Shown: piece after piece, positions 1-6,613 of the stretch
Layout of the letters: every line of letters begins with the position of its first letter
How positions within the stretch are numbered: position 1 is the first letter of the stretch
DNA from: an uncultured bacterium
GTDB taxonomy: Bacteria > Bacillota > Clostridia > TANB77 > CAG-508
NCBI GenBank assembly: GCA_905215615.1
Contig: CAJMQM010000042.1
Coordinates: forward strand, 1-7,175
Reading direction: 5' to 3'
DNA length: 7,175 nt
Position numbers and translations under genes: made by a program
Notes under the pieces: generated by a model
What the model saw: only the letters and a program-made list of their open reading frames with translations
The model's database searches: none
Told to the model about the DNA's origin: nothing

Positions 1-637
1 AAAAATTGGGTGTGCTGCCAGAGGCGCCAGAAAGCCGAAAAGTATGCTTATGGCAGCAACACAGTTTTTATGCTTTGGAGAATATATGTTATACAGAGGA
101 ACCAATTCTTATAGTATAAATTCTTGTGATACAATAGAAATATTTTATAATATAAGAACAGACTTAGACAAGCTTAAATATGCTACACACATAACTAAAA
201 TAATAAATGATGTAACAGATGAAAATCAAAATACATATAAAATTTTACAACTATTTTTAAATACACTATATATGATTTCAGAAACAGACGAAGATTTAGA
301 TTTTATAATTTCTGTATTTAAAATAAGATTAGCATGTTTACTGGGATTTATGCCAATAATAAATAAATGCACTTCATGTGGAGAAAATGGGGCAGACGAA
401 TATTTTAGTTTTGTAGATAATGGTTTTAAATGTGAGGCTTGTGCAAGACAAGATAAAAGTGCAATAAAAATAAGTAAATCTACAGCAAATGCAATAAAAT
501 ACATAATATTGGCAGATGCAAAAAAAATATTTTCTTTTAATATAGCAGAAGACAACAGAAGAGAATTAGAAATAATAGCAAAATTATATTTAAATGATAA
601 ATTAGATAAAGAATATAAATTAGAAGATTTGTTTTAA
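1..637 (+). CDS. recO: DNA repair protein RecO, 5'-truncated by window edge
   Basis: RecO acts in the cytoplasm in the RecF pathway: it binds ssDNA and SSB, anneals strands and, with RecR, loads RecA on gapped DNA. The first complete codon is at position 2, and the frame is open through the left edge. It reads a GARKPKS stretch typical of the end of the RecO N-terminal OB fold, so the in-frame ATG codons at 44 and 50 are internal, not starts. About 211 residues are visible; with a usual length near 250, roughly 35-40 N-terminal residues are missing. The helical C-terminal domain follows, with a zinc ribbon CxxC-(17)-CxxC whose cysteines are encoded at 368, 377, 431 and 440. This four-Cys ribbon occurs in many Bacillota and Deinococcus RecO proteins and is absent from E. 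coli RecO. It ends in TAA, followed by a hairpin, so recO is probably the last gene of its operon. Confident. Confidence 0.93.
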   Translation, partial: KIGCAARGARKPKSMLMAATQFLCFGEYMLYRGTNSYSINSCDTIEIFYNIRTDLDKLKYATHITKIINDVTDENQNTYKILQLFLNTLYMISETDEDLDFIISVFKIRLACLLGFMPIINKCTSCGENGADEYFSFVDNGFKCEACARQDKSAIKISKSTANAIKYIILADAKKIFSFNIAEDNRRELEIIAKLYLNDKLDKEYKLEDLF

Positions 638-667
638 ATAATTTATACTAAAAATAAATAAAAAATG

Positions 668-720
668 CTGAAAAATACAGATTATTATAGGAAAATAATC
701 TGTATTTTCAGGTAATTTTA
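668..720 (+). terminator. Hairpin terminator after recO, possibly bidirectional
   Basis: Arms at 668-686 and 694-711 pair over 18 bp with one bulged A and a 7-nt loop. The stem lies 30 bases after the recO stop and before the next promoter. The downstream tract on the + strand is only moderately T-rich (gtaatttta). Read on the - strand, the stem is followed by a better T-rich tail (catttttatttattttt), so it could also stop antisense transcription. Stem seen directly; termination inferred. Confidence 0.75.
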
Positions 721-770
721 GAATTAAGAAAATATTAACAATAAAGTGCTATAAAAAGCAATTTATTTAT

Positions 771-800
771 TTGACATTTGTTGTAGTAAAATGGTATAAT
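771..800 (+). promoter_or_regulatory. SigA-type promoter for the glycosyltransferase operon
   Basis: A perfect -35 TTGACA lies at 771-776 and a perfect -10 TATAAT at 795-800, with an 18-nt spacer. A TG at 792-793 gives an extended -10 (TGgTATAAT). Transcription would start near 807, leaving a leader of about 27 nt before the ATG at 834. The -35 begins with TTG and is in frame with the following gene, so a gene caller could mistake it for a start codon. Confidence 0.88.
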
Positions 801-821
801 AAATCAGTTAATAAACGTTTT

Positions 822-828
822 GAGGGAG
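822..828 (+). promoter_or_regulatory. Ribosome binding site that fixes the start at 834
   Basis: GAGGGAG lies 5 nt before the ATG at 834. No comparable site precedes the upstream in-frame TTG at 771, which sits inside the promoter. Confidence 0.8.
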
Positions 829-833
829 ATATT

Positions 834-2078
834 ATGAGTAAAGTAATAAAGTTTGGTGTAGGTTTCGTTACAGGAAGACCTAATATATGTAAGCTTATAA
901 ATAACACATATAAGCATTTAGTAGAACAAGTAAATAAGTCAGATGTAAAAATAGAATTAACAATTTTTGTATTGTTTGACTTACAATATCAATTTACAAC
1001 TAGAATAGACTTTTATGGGCTTATGCCAGATGTTTATAAAAATGTTAATGTTAAATATATAACACCAGAAGATTTAGAAGAACAAAAAAAGATGTTAATA
1101 GGAAAAGAAATACTAACAAAAAAAGAAGCAGATTTATTTTTGGGGTATGGTTATGCAAAAGGCAGAAATACAATAATGTATTATGCTTTAAAAAAGAATA
1201 TTGATTACCTTCTATTTTGGGATGATGATGAATACCCAGTAGCATGTGCAAAGGAAGAAGACGAAGAAGAAATTACTTGGATTAAGCAAGACAATGTATT
1301 GGATTTTATTAATTATATAAAAAAAGCAGATGTAGCATTAGGGCATAAATGTGGGTATGTTTCACCTATACCATATATAGAATTAAAAGAAGACATAAAC
1401 GAAGATTTATTTAAAGATTATATAGAAGCTGTATCAAATGAGGCTATTTCATGGGAAGGAATAAGAGAGCAGTTAGTAAAATATAATGGATTTAGGTATG
1501 TTTCTAAACATGACTTAGAAGAAGCGAAATCTAGAGAAGTAAAATTCGATGGATTTGGCAAATGGGTATTAGGTTCACCACTTTGTTTAAACCTTACACA
1601 CTTAGATAAAATACCATCTTTCTATAATCCAGAAGGAGCAAGAGGAGAAGATGCATTTTTCTCTACATGGTTAGAAAATTCAAAAGTAATGGAAGTACCA
1701 GTATATCATTTCCATGATGCGTTTTTAAAATATACTAATATATTAAATGAAAAATACCCTAAGAAATTAAGAAAAATAAAAATGGAAGATGACCAAACAA
1801 CAGAAAGATTTATAAAAGCTTCAATAGGATGGATAAGATACAAACCATTATATATCTATTTAACAGATAAAAAACATTATGCAGAAAAAATAGACCAAAT
1901 ACGTGAAAAGTTAAAAGTAAGTATACCAGAAGTTAATAAATTATTTGCAAATTCAGACTTAAATATATTATTACCAGAACTAGAAAAGTTTAATGCAAGC
2001 GTAAAGAAAGATTATGACGATTATATAAAAACAGATGAAGCTTGGAAAAAAGTTAAAGCAGCTATGTCTAAAGAATAA
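834..2078 (+). CDS. Putative GT-A-fold glycosyltransferase (414 aa)
   Basis: Likely a cytoplasmic, metal-dependent sugar transferase using a nucleotide-sugar donor; donor and acceptor are unknown. Counting from the ATG at 834, residues 3-13 (KVIKFGVGFVT) form a first beta strand, unlike the VSVIIPVYN opening of classic family 2 enzymes. GRN at 110-112 precedes a hydrophobic strand ending in a DDD motif at 130-132 (LLFWDDDEYP), the expected DxD metal and nucleotide-sugar site. RGEDAFFS at 270-277 looks like the acceptor-side acidic motif, and YHFHD at 291-295 could supply the metal-binding His. A very acidic patch follows the DDD (KEEDEEE, 140-146), and the last 70 residues are charged and helical. 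No signal peptide or membrane segment is apparent. The start follows a good ribosome binding site; a longer form from TTG at 771 would overlap the promoter. It is the first gene of a two-gene operon with the GT2-GT-D fusion. The glycosyltransferase call rests on motifs, so the exact family is left open. Confidence 0.72.
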   Translation: MSKVIKFGVGFVTGRPNICKLINNTYKHLVEQVNKSDVKIELTIFVLFDLQYQFTTRIDFYGLMPDVYKNVNVKYITPEDLEEQKKMLIGKEILTKKEADLFLGYGYAKGRNTIMYYALKKNIDYLLFWDDDEYPVACAKEEDEEEITWIKQDNVLDFINYIKKADVALGHKCGYVSPIPYIELKEDINEDLFKDYIEAVSNEAISWEGIREQLVKYNGFRYVSKHDLEEAKSREVKFDGFGKWVLGSPLCLNLTHLDKIPSFYNPEGARGEDAFFSTWLENSKVMEVPVYHFHDAFLKYTNILNEKYPKKLRKIKMEDDQTTERFIKASIGWIRYKPLYIYLTDKKHYAEKIDQIREKLKVSIPEVNKLFANSDLNILLPELEKFNASVKKDYDDYIKTDEAWKKVKAAMSKE

Positions 2079-2093
2079 ATTTGGAGGTAGAGT

Positions 2094-3917
2094 ATGGAAA
2101 ATAAAAAAATAAGTGTTATTATTCCAGTTTATAACAAAGAAAAGTATGTTACTAAAACAATAGAAAGCGTACTTAATCAAACTTACAAAAACTTAGAAAT
2201 TATAATTATAAACGATGCTTCAACAGATAATTCGAAAGCTATTTGTGAAAGCTTTAAAGACGAAAGAATTGTAATGATAAACAATCCTAAAAATTTAGGT
2301 GCAGGTGCAACAAGAAATTTAGGACTAAGCAAAGTTACAGGTGATTTTATATCATTTGTAGATGCAGATGACTATATATGCGAAGATTACTACGAAACAT
2401 TGTATAAAATGATAGAAGATAATAATGCAGATATAGCAGAGTGCGACTTTAGAAGAGTAAAGGACTATAACTTCGATTTTGCAAAACCTGAAAATGAGGA
2501 AATACGTATTACAAATAATGTAGAAAAGTTAAAAGAACTATATAGCGAAGATGAAGACGAATATGTTAAAACAGTAGTAATATGGAATAAAATTTACAAA
2601 AAGGAATTATTTAATGGTGTACAATACCCTATAGGAACATGGCTTGATGACGAATATGTTACTTATAAATTAATATACCCAGCTAAGAAAATTGCTAGCA
2701 CAAATAGAGTTATGTATGCATATTTACAAACAGATAGTAGCATTATGAGAAGCGGTTATAAAGAGCGTAGAGTATATGATATATTATGGTCATATGAGCA
2801 AGCATATTATTTCTTTAAAGAAAAAGGAAACAAAGAATTAGAGCAAACTGTATTATTAAAACATGAGTTTTACTGTATAGAGCTTGCACAAAAAACAATA
2901 AAATCTGATGCAATGACAGATAAAGATGGAGTTATTTATTCTATTAAGAAAAACTTCGAAGAAAAAGCTACTTTTGTAGATATGTCAGATGAAAAAATAA
3001 GAAAGAAAATAGAAGACATAAGACAAGAAGTATACAGTATACTTAGAACGAAAACTTTAAAATTAAATAGAGAACAACATAGATATACAGACAAGAAGCA
3101 ACAAATAAAAGTTCTAAACATAAAAGACGATATAGAAACTATTGAGGAAATTATAAATACAAAGAAATCATTATGTAGATATGGAGATGGCGAATTTCTT
3201 ATTGTATTTAAAGGAAAAGTTGGTTTCCAAGACAGCAACTCTAAATTAGCAGAAAGACTAAGAGAAATTCTAGTTTCTAACAATGAAAACGTAATGGTTG
3301 GAATACCACTACAATTAAAAAATAAATTAGATATTTATAATAATTATGCAGAATTTTATTGGAGAGAATACAATAAACGTAATATATTAAAAATATTTAC
3401 AATATTAGACGAAAAGAAAACATACTATTCTAGTCAATTTACTAGATTTTATATGGACATGAAAGACAAGAGTGGATGTGGTGAAAAAGCAGAAAAATTA
3501 AAAGGAATTTTTAAAGATAAAGACTTACTTATAGTAGAAGGCGAGCAATCAAGACTAGGTGTAGGAAACGACTTCTTTGATGGAGCAAAATCAATTCAAA
3601 GAATTCTATGTCCTCCTAGAAATGCTTTTGATAAATATGACGAAATATTAAAAGCTTGTTTAGAATTTAGTAAAGATAAACTTGTAGTTATTGCTTTAGG
3701 ACCAACAGCAACTGTTTTAGCATATGACTTAGGAGTTCAAGGCTACCAAGCATTAGACTTAGGACATATAGATATAGAATATGAGTGGTATTTAAGAAAT
3801 GCAGATAGAAAAATACCAATAGAAAATAAATATGTTAATGAAGCAGGTGGCTATTTAGGAGATACAGAAATTAATGATACTAAATATCTAAATAGTATAG
3901 TAAAAAGAATTAATTAA
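2094..3917 (+). CDS. Bifunctional glycosyltransferase: GT2 (GT-A) domain fused to GT-D (DUF1792) domain
   Basis: Two catalytic modules are visible in 607 residues. Residues 5-220 are a family 2 GT-A domain: KISVIIPVYN at 5-14, NDAST at 40-44, the DADD metal-binding motif at 90-93, a WLDDEY acidic motif at 183-188 and a YAYLQTDSSIMRS segment at 208-220. Residues about 221-345 are a charged helical linker. Residues about 345-600 match GT-D, formerly DUF1792: RYGDGEF at 362-368 contains the family DxE metal motif (D365, E367), GVGNDFFDGAKSIQRILCPP spans 489-508, and ALGPTATVLAYDLG (534-547) and DLGHIDIEYEWYL (555-567) follow. GT-D is established from the streptococcal enzyme that extends the glycan of the Fap1 adhesin. 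Both active sites look intact, so the protein could add two sugars in turn, which is inference. GGAGG at 2083-2087 precedes the ATG, 15 bases after the previous stop. There is no membrane segment; it likely acts in the cytoplasm. No acceptor gene is in the window. Confidence 0.9.
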   Translation: MENKKISVIIPVYNKEKYVTKTIESVLNQTYKNLEIIIINDASTDNSKAICESFKDERIVMINNPKNLGAGATRNLGLSKVTGDFISFVDADDYICEDYYETLYKMIEDNNADIAECDFRRVKDYNFDFAKPENEEIRITNNVEKLKELYSEDEDEYVKTVVIWNKIYKKELFNGVQYPIGTWLDDEYVTYKLIYPAKKIASTNRVMYAYLQTDSSIMRSGYKERRVYDILWSYEQAYYFFKEKGNKELEQTVLLKHEFYCIELAQKTIKSDAMTDKDGVIYSIKKNFEEKATFVDMSDEKIRKKIEDIRQEVYSILRTKTLKLNREQHRYTDKKQQIKVLNIKDDIETIEEIINTKKSLCRYGDGEFLIVFKGKVGFQDSNSKLAERLREILVSNNENVMVGIPLQLKNKLDIYNNYAEFYWREYNKRNILKIFTILDEKKTYYSSQFTRFYMDMKDKSGCGEKAEKLKGIFKDKDLLIVEGEQSRLGVGNDFFDGAKSIQRILCPPRNAFDKYDEILKACLEFSKDKLVVIALGPTATVLAYDLGVQGYQALDLGHIDIEYEWYLRNADRKIPIENKYVNEAGGYLGDTEINDTKYLNSIVKRIN

Positions 3918-3928
3918 AAAATAATTTT

Positions 3929-3966
3929 ATAACCTTGTATTTTAAACTAAAATACAAGGTTATTTT
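3929..3966 (+). terminator. Hairpin terminator of the glycosyltransferase operon
   Basis: Arms 3929-3944 and 3948-3963 are perfect reverse complements (16 bp) around a 3-nt AAC loop, 11 bases past the stop codon. The T run after the stem is short (TTTT, the first T shared with the stem), and the A-rich stretch before the stem would give a T-rich tail on the - strand. Hairpin seen directly; termination inferred from position. Confidence 0.82.
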
Positions 3967-4146
3967 GTGATATGAAAGAGAATAAATAAAATAATTATTT
4001 ATTCTCGATTCGATTGTAAAAAGGGAAATTTTATATTGTGTCTTTGGAAAAATAAGTAAACATAACTAAAAAATGTAAAATTTAAATTATGCCTTAAAAG
4101 TGGCTTGAATACTAAAAAATATGAACATAAAAATTTTCAAAAAAGG
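3967..4146 (+). other. Gene-free AT-rich spacer
   Basis: No reading frame with a ribosome binding site and no RNA gene is recognisable between the glycosyltransferase terminator and the next promoter. The only structure I see is the palindrome at 3978-4006, followed by a short CGATT tandem (4006-4015). Stop codons occur in all forward frames. Confidence 0.6.
3978..4006. repeat. Perfect 12-bp inverted repeat in the spacer
   Basis: Arms GAGAATAAATAA (3978-3989) and TTATTTATTCTC (3995-4006) are exact reverse complements around a 5-nt centre. It lies only 15 bases beyond the operon hairpin and about 140 bases before the next promoter. It lacks a T run, so it is not an obvious terminator. It could be a protein-binding site, a second weak hairpin or mere AT-rich symmetry. 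Confidence 0.55.
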
Positions 4147-4175
4147 TTTACATTACAAGAAATTTTTGATATAAT
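4147..4175 (+). promoter_or_regulatory. SigA-type promoter for the GNAT-pth-rng operon
   Basis: The -35 TTTACA (4147-4152; one mismatch to consensus) and a perfect -10 TATAAT (4170-4175) are separated by 17 nt. A TG at 4167-4168 gives an extended -10. Transcription would start near 4182, with a leader of about 34 nt. Confidence 0.82.
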
Positions 4176-4202
4176 ACATATGTTAATTAAATAAATTTAT
4201 AA

Positions 4203-4212
4203 AGGTGGGAGG
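4203..4212 (+). promoter_or_regulatory. Ribosome binding site supporting a GTG start
   Basis: AGGTGGGAGG ends 3 nt before the GTG at 4216; its 5' half, AGGTGG (4203-4208), sits at a normal 7-nt spacing. The next in-frame ATG (4258) lies about 45 bases further on with no such site, so GTG is preferred. Confidence 0.68.
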
Positions 4213-4215
4213 AAA

Positions 4216-4674
4216 GTGAAAAAATATGTAGTCAAAAAATACGAGGACAATGAAATAATGGAATACAAAATTAAAAATTTTATTGTCAACATTTTATCAG
4301 TAGAACATGGACATGAAGAGTGGAGAGAAGCTTATTTAACAGAAGATTATAGCAGGGATAATTTAGTAGTCTTGTATATTCAAGATGATAATGATGATGT
4401 TATTGCAACTATGTCATTAGATATCGAAAAACAAGACTCAGGAAAATTAAGAAGTGTATGCTGTCATCCTGAGTATAGAGGACTAGGACTGTCAGGCGAC
4501 TTGTTAGATAGTATATTTGAAGTCGCGAAGGAAATGAATTTAAGGAAAATTACATTAGATACTTATAGTAACATGCAAAGAGCAATTGCGTTTTACCATA
4601 AACATGGTTTTGAAACAATATATGAAGAACCATATGGAGAACAAACAAAATACATGCTTGAAACAGCAGTGTAA
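4216..4674 (+). CDS. GNAT family N-acetyltransferase
   Basis: A 152-residue single-domain GNAT fold: transfer of an acetyl group from acetyl-CoA to an amine, presumably in the cytoplasm. The acetyl-CoA pyrophosphate loop is YRGLGLSGDLL (87-97), preceded by the strand GKLRSVCCHPEY (77-87). The C-terminal AIAFYHKHGFE (123-133) is the usual GNAT helix with its conserved Tyr and GF turn. These motifs place it in the superfamily but do not reveal the substrate: small molecule, ribosomal protein, peptide or toxin-derived aminoacyl group are all possible. It starts with GTG, has its own promoter, and is followed 59 bases later by pth with no hairpin between, so the two are probably co-transcribed. 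Four in-frame GTC valine codons (V6, V24, V52, V103) stand out, since I found almost none in the neighbours; this hints at a different origin but is weak in a short gene. Confidence 0.88.
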   Translation: MKKYVVKKYEDNEIMEYKIKNFIVNILSVEHGHEEWREAYLTEDYSRDNLVVLYIQDDNDDVIATMSLDIEKQDSGKLRSVCCHPEYRGLGLSGDLLDSIFEVAKEMNLRKITLDTYSNMQRAIAFYHKHGFETIYEEPYGEQTKYMLETAV

Positions 4675-4733
4675 CTAAGTAATAAGTATTAAAATATTAT
4701 TTCTAAAACAGCTATAATAAAAAGAGGTTAAAA

Positions 4734-5291
4734 ATGTATTTAATAGTGGGACTTGGAAACCCTGGAAAAGAGTATGAAAATACTAGGCATAACATGGGTT
4801 TTAAAGTATTAAACAAACTATCAGAAGAGTATAATATACCTATTACCAAAAACAAATTTAATGGGAAATATGGAACAGGTACAATAGAAAATGAAAAAGT
4901 AATTTTGTTAGAGCCACAAACTTATATGAATCTTAGTGGAGAAGCTATTAAACCAATGCTAGATTTTTATAAAGTGGCTCCTTCAAACTTACTTGTTATT
5001 TATGATGACATGGATGTTGAACCAGGCAAAATAAAAATTAGAATTAAAGGTGGACCTGGATCACATAATGGCATGAAATCAGTAGTAACTGAAGTAGACA
5101 CAGAAGATTTTCCAAGAATAAGAGTTGGAATAGGTCAGCCAATTATAAAATTAGCAATGATAGACTATGTTATAGGCTATGTTCCAGAAGAAGAACTTAA
5201 ATTATTAGGCGAAGGAATTGAAAAAGCAGAAAATGCAGTAGTAGAAATTATAAAGCATGGTATAGATTATGCAATGAATAAGTTTAATTAA
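4734..5291 (+). CDS. pth: Peptidyl-tRNA hydrolase
   Basis: Cleaves the ester bond of peptidyl-tRNA released from stalled ribosomes, recycling tRNA; an essential cytoplasmic enzyme in many bacteria. The 185-residue length is normal. The family landmarks are all present: GLGNPG with N9, TRHNMGF with the catalytic H19, QTYMNLSG with N66, YDDMDVEPG with D91 (equivalent to the E. coli catalytic Asp 93), and GSHNGMKS with N112. The RIRVGIG strand (128-134) and the C-terminal IDYVIGYV segment complete the fold. AGAGG at 4723-4727 lies 6 nt before the ATG. It sits between the acetyltransferase and the ribonuclease gene, with 23 bases to the latter, so a common transcript is likely. Nothing unusual is seen in the protein. 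Confidence 0.97.
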   Translation: MYLIVGLGNPGKEYENTRHNMGFKVLNKLSEEYNIPITKNKFNGKYGTGTIENEKVILLEPQTYMNLSGEAIKPMLDFYKVAPSNLLVIYDDMDVEPGKIKIRIKGGPGSHNGMKSVVTEVDTEDFPRIRVGIGQPIIKLAMIDYVIGYVPEEELKLLGEGIEKAENAVVEIIKHGIDYAMNKFN

Positions 5292-5314
5292 GCTTATATA
5301 AAGAGAGGAAATGT

Positions 5315-6514
5315 ATGCAGGAATTAATAATAAACAGTAATGGAGAAAATAAACGAATTGCACTTGTAGAAAATGGCAAACTTATAGAAAGATACGAAGA
5401 AAGACCAGATATGCATAGACTTGAAGGAAACATATATATTGGAAAAGTAGAAAATGTTTTACAAGGTATGCAAGCTGCATTTGTTAATATTGGGGAAGAA
5501 AAAAATACATTTATGCATATAAAAGATGTTATTCCAAAAGTTAGTAATGAAACAGGTAATAAAAACGAGTTATTAAGCAAATATGATATAAAAGATTATA
5601 TTAAAGTAGGTATGCCAATTTTAGTACAAGTAAAAAAAGATAGCACAAATAAAAAAGGTGCAAGAGTATCTACTAATATAAGTTTGCCAGGAAGATTTGT
5701 TGTACTTTTACCAGATACTAACTTTATAACAATTTCTAAAAAAATAACAGATACAAATAAAAGAAAAGAATTGCAAAAATTGGTCCAAAGCGAATTACCA
5801 AAAAACTATGGTGCTATTGTTAGAACATCAGCTGAAAATAAAGATGCAGAACTTATACAAAGAGATGTAAAAAGCTTGGTAAAACTATGGGAGCTAATTA
5901 AAGAAAATGCTAAAAATATAGAGCAAGAAAAAAAATTTGAGCCTACTTTAATTTATGAAAATGAAGGAATTATAGGTAAACTATTAACAGACTTAATTGA
6001 TCAAGATTTAGAAAGAATAATAACAAACGACAAAAATATATATAGTAAAATTTCTAATATTTTAGAGCAAACTGGTGCTAGCAATATAAAACTAGAAATA
6101 AGAGAAAAAGATAGTGTATTAGATTTATACGACTTAGAAAATCAAATAGAAAAAGCAAAAAGTAGAAAAATATGGCTTAAATGTGGAGGATTTATTACAA
6201 TAGACAAAACAGAAGCACTAACAGCCGTAGATGTTAACTCTGGGAAATATATTGGTGGAAAAGACTTAGAACAAACAGTATATAGAGTAAACAAAGAAGC
6301 TACTTTAGAAATTGCAAAACAGCTTAGATTAAGAGACATTGGCGGAATTATTATAATAGACTATATAGATATGGAAAAAGAAGAAACAAAGAAGAAAATA
6401 CTAGAAGAACTAAATGAGTGTTTAAAAAAAGATAGGTCAAAAACTCAAGTGATTGGATTTACACCTTTAGACTTATTAGAAATGACACGTAAACACATGT
6501 GTAGCAATGATTAG
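5315..6514 (+). CDS. rng: Ribonuclease G/E family protein lacking the Zn-link
   Basis: A 5'-end-sensing endoribonuclease of the RNase E/G family, acting in rRNA maturation and mRNA decay. The N-terminal strand MQELIINSNGENKRIALVENG leads into an S1 RNA-binding domain (about 37-120; GNIYIGKVENVLQGMQAAFV). An RNase H-like section follows, then the DNase I-like catalytic domain with AVDVNSG (D306) and DIGGIIIIDYIDM (D349), matching E. coli RNase E Asp 303 and Asp 346. The protein stops at residue 399 just after LLEMTRKHMC. In E. coli RNase E/G the chain continues into the CPxC Zn-link that joins protomers, and then a small C-terminal domain; here there is one Cys and then TAG. A terminator starts at the next base, so the short end looks fixed rather than a recent frameshift. 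AGAGAGG at 5302-5308 supports the start. The symbol is by family; activity and oligomer state are inferred. Confidence 0.92.
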   Translation: MQELIINSNGENKRIALVENGKLIERYEERPDMHRLEGNIYIGKVENVLQGMQAAFVNIGEEKNTFMHIKDVIPKVSNETGNKNELLSKYDIKDYIKVGMPILVQVKKDSTNKKGARVSTNISLPGRFVVLLPDTNFITISKKITDTNKRKELQKLVQSELPKNYGAIVRTSAENKDAELIQRDVKSLVKLWELIKENAKNIEQEKKFEPTLIYENEGIIGKLLTDLIDQDLERIITNDKNIYSKISNILEQTGASNIKLEIREKDSVLDLYDLENQIEKAKSRKIWLKCGGFITIDKTEALTAVDVNSGKYIGGKDLEQTVYRVNKEATLEIAKQLRLRDIGGIIIIDYIDMEKEETKKKILEELNECLKKDRSKTQVIGFTPLDLLEMTRKHMCSND

Positions 6515-6556
6515 AAAGCAAATTTTAGACCGCGTGGTCTATAATTTGCTTTTTTT
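6515..6556 (+). terminator. Strong intrinsic terminator of the GNAT-pth-rng operon
   Basis: The stem pairs 6515-6531 with 6536-6552: 10 bp, one T-T mismatch, then 6 bp including the only GC-rich part (GACC/GGTC), with a GCGT loop. A run of seven T follows (6550-6556). The hairpin begins at the first base after the rng stop codon. Confidence 0.93.
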
Positions 6557-6613
6557 GGAAATAAATTATAAAATAAACATATTCTTAAGATTATTTTGAA
6601 AGGAAGCTATTTA

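Noticed and set aside
226..555. Open frame of 109 codons on the - strand within recO, and similar - strand frames at 1051-1251, 1980-2180, 2936-3283, 5284-5580, 6142-6339 and 6591-6791
   Set aside because: All lie opposite well-supported genes, have no ribosome binding site I trust, and read as low-complexity Phe/Leu/Ile/Ser-rich translations expected from the complement of AT-rich coding sequence.
44..637. recO starting at ATG 44 as a complete 197-residue protein
   Set aside because: The frame is open to the left edge and encodes conserved RecO residues before this ATG; there is no ribosome binding site in front of it.
4121..4174. A 17-codon frame starting ATG-AAC before the GNAT promoter
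   Set aside because: It runs through the -35 and -10 boxes, lacks a ribosome binding site and shows no recognisable sequence.
4689..4718. A perfect TATAAT (4713-4718) with a weak TTAAAA -35 upstream of pth
   Set aside because: The predicted start of transcription would fall about at 4725, inside the pth ribosome binding site, leaving no usable leader. More likely chance in AT-rich DNA.
5311..5340. ATG at 5311 overlapping the rng start (ATGTATG)
   Set aside because: It opens a nine-codon frame ending in TAA; the ATG at 5315 gives the RNase G N terminus with correct family alignment.
6546..6572. TTGCTT with TATAAA as a promoter for the acyl-CoA synthetase-like gene
   Set aside because: The -35 would lie inside the rng terminator stem and the spacer is only 15 nt; not convincing, so the promoter of that gene remains unidentified.
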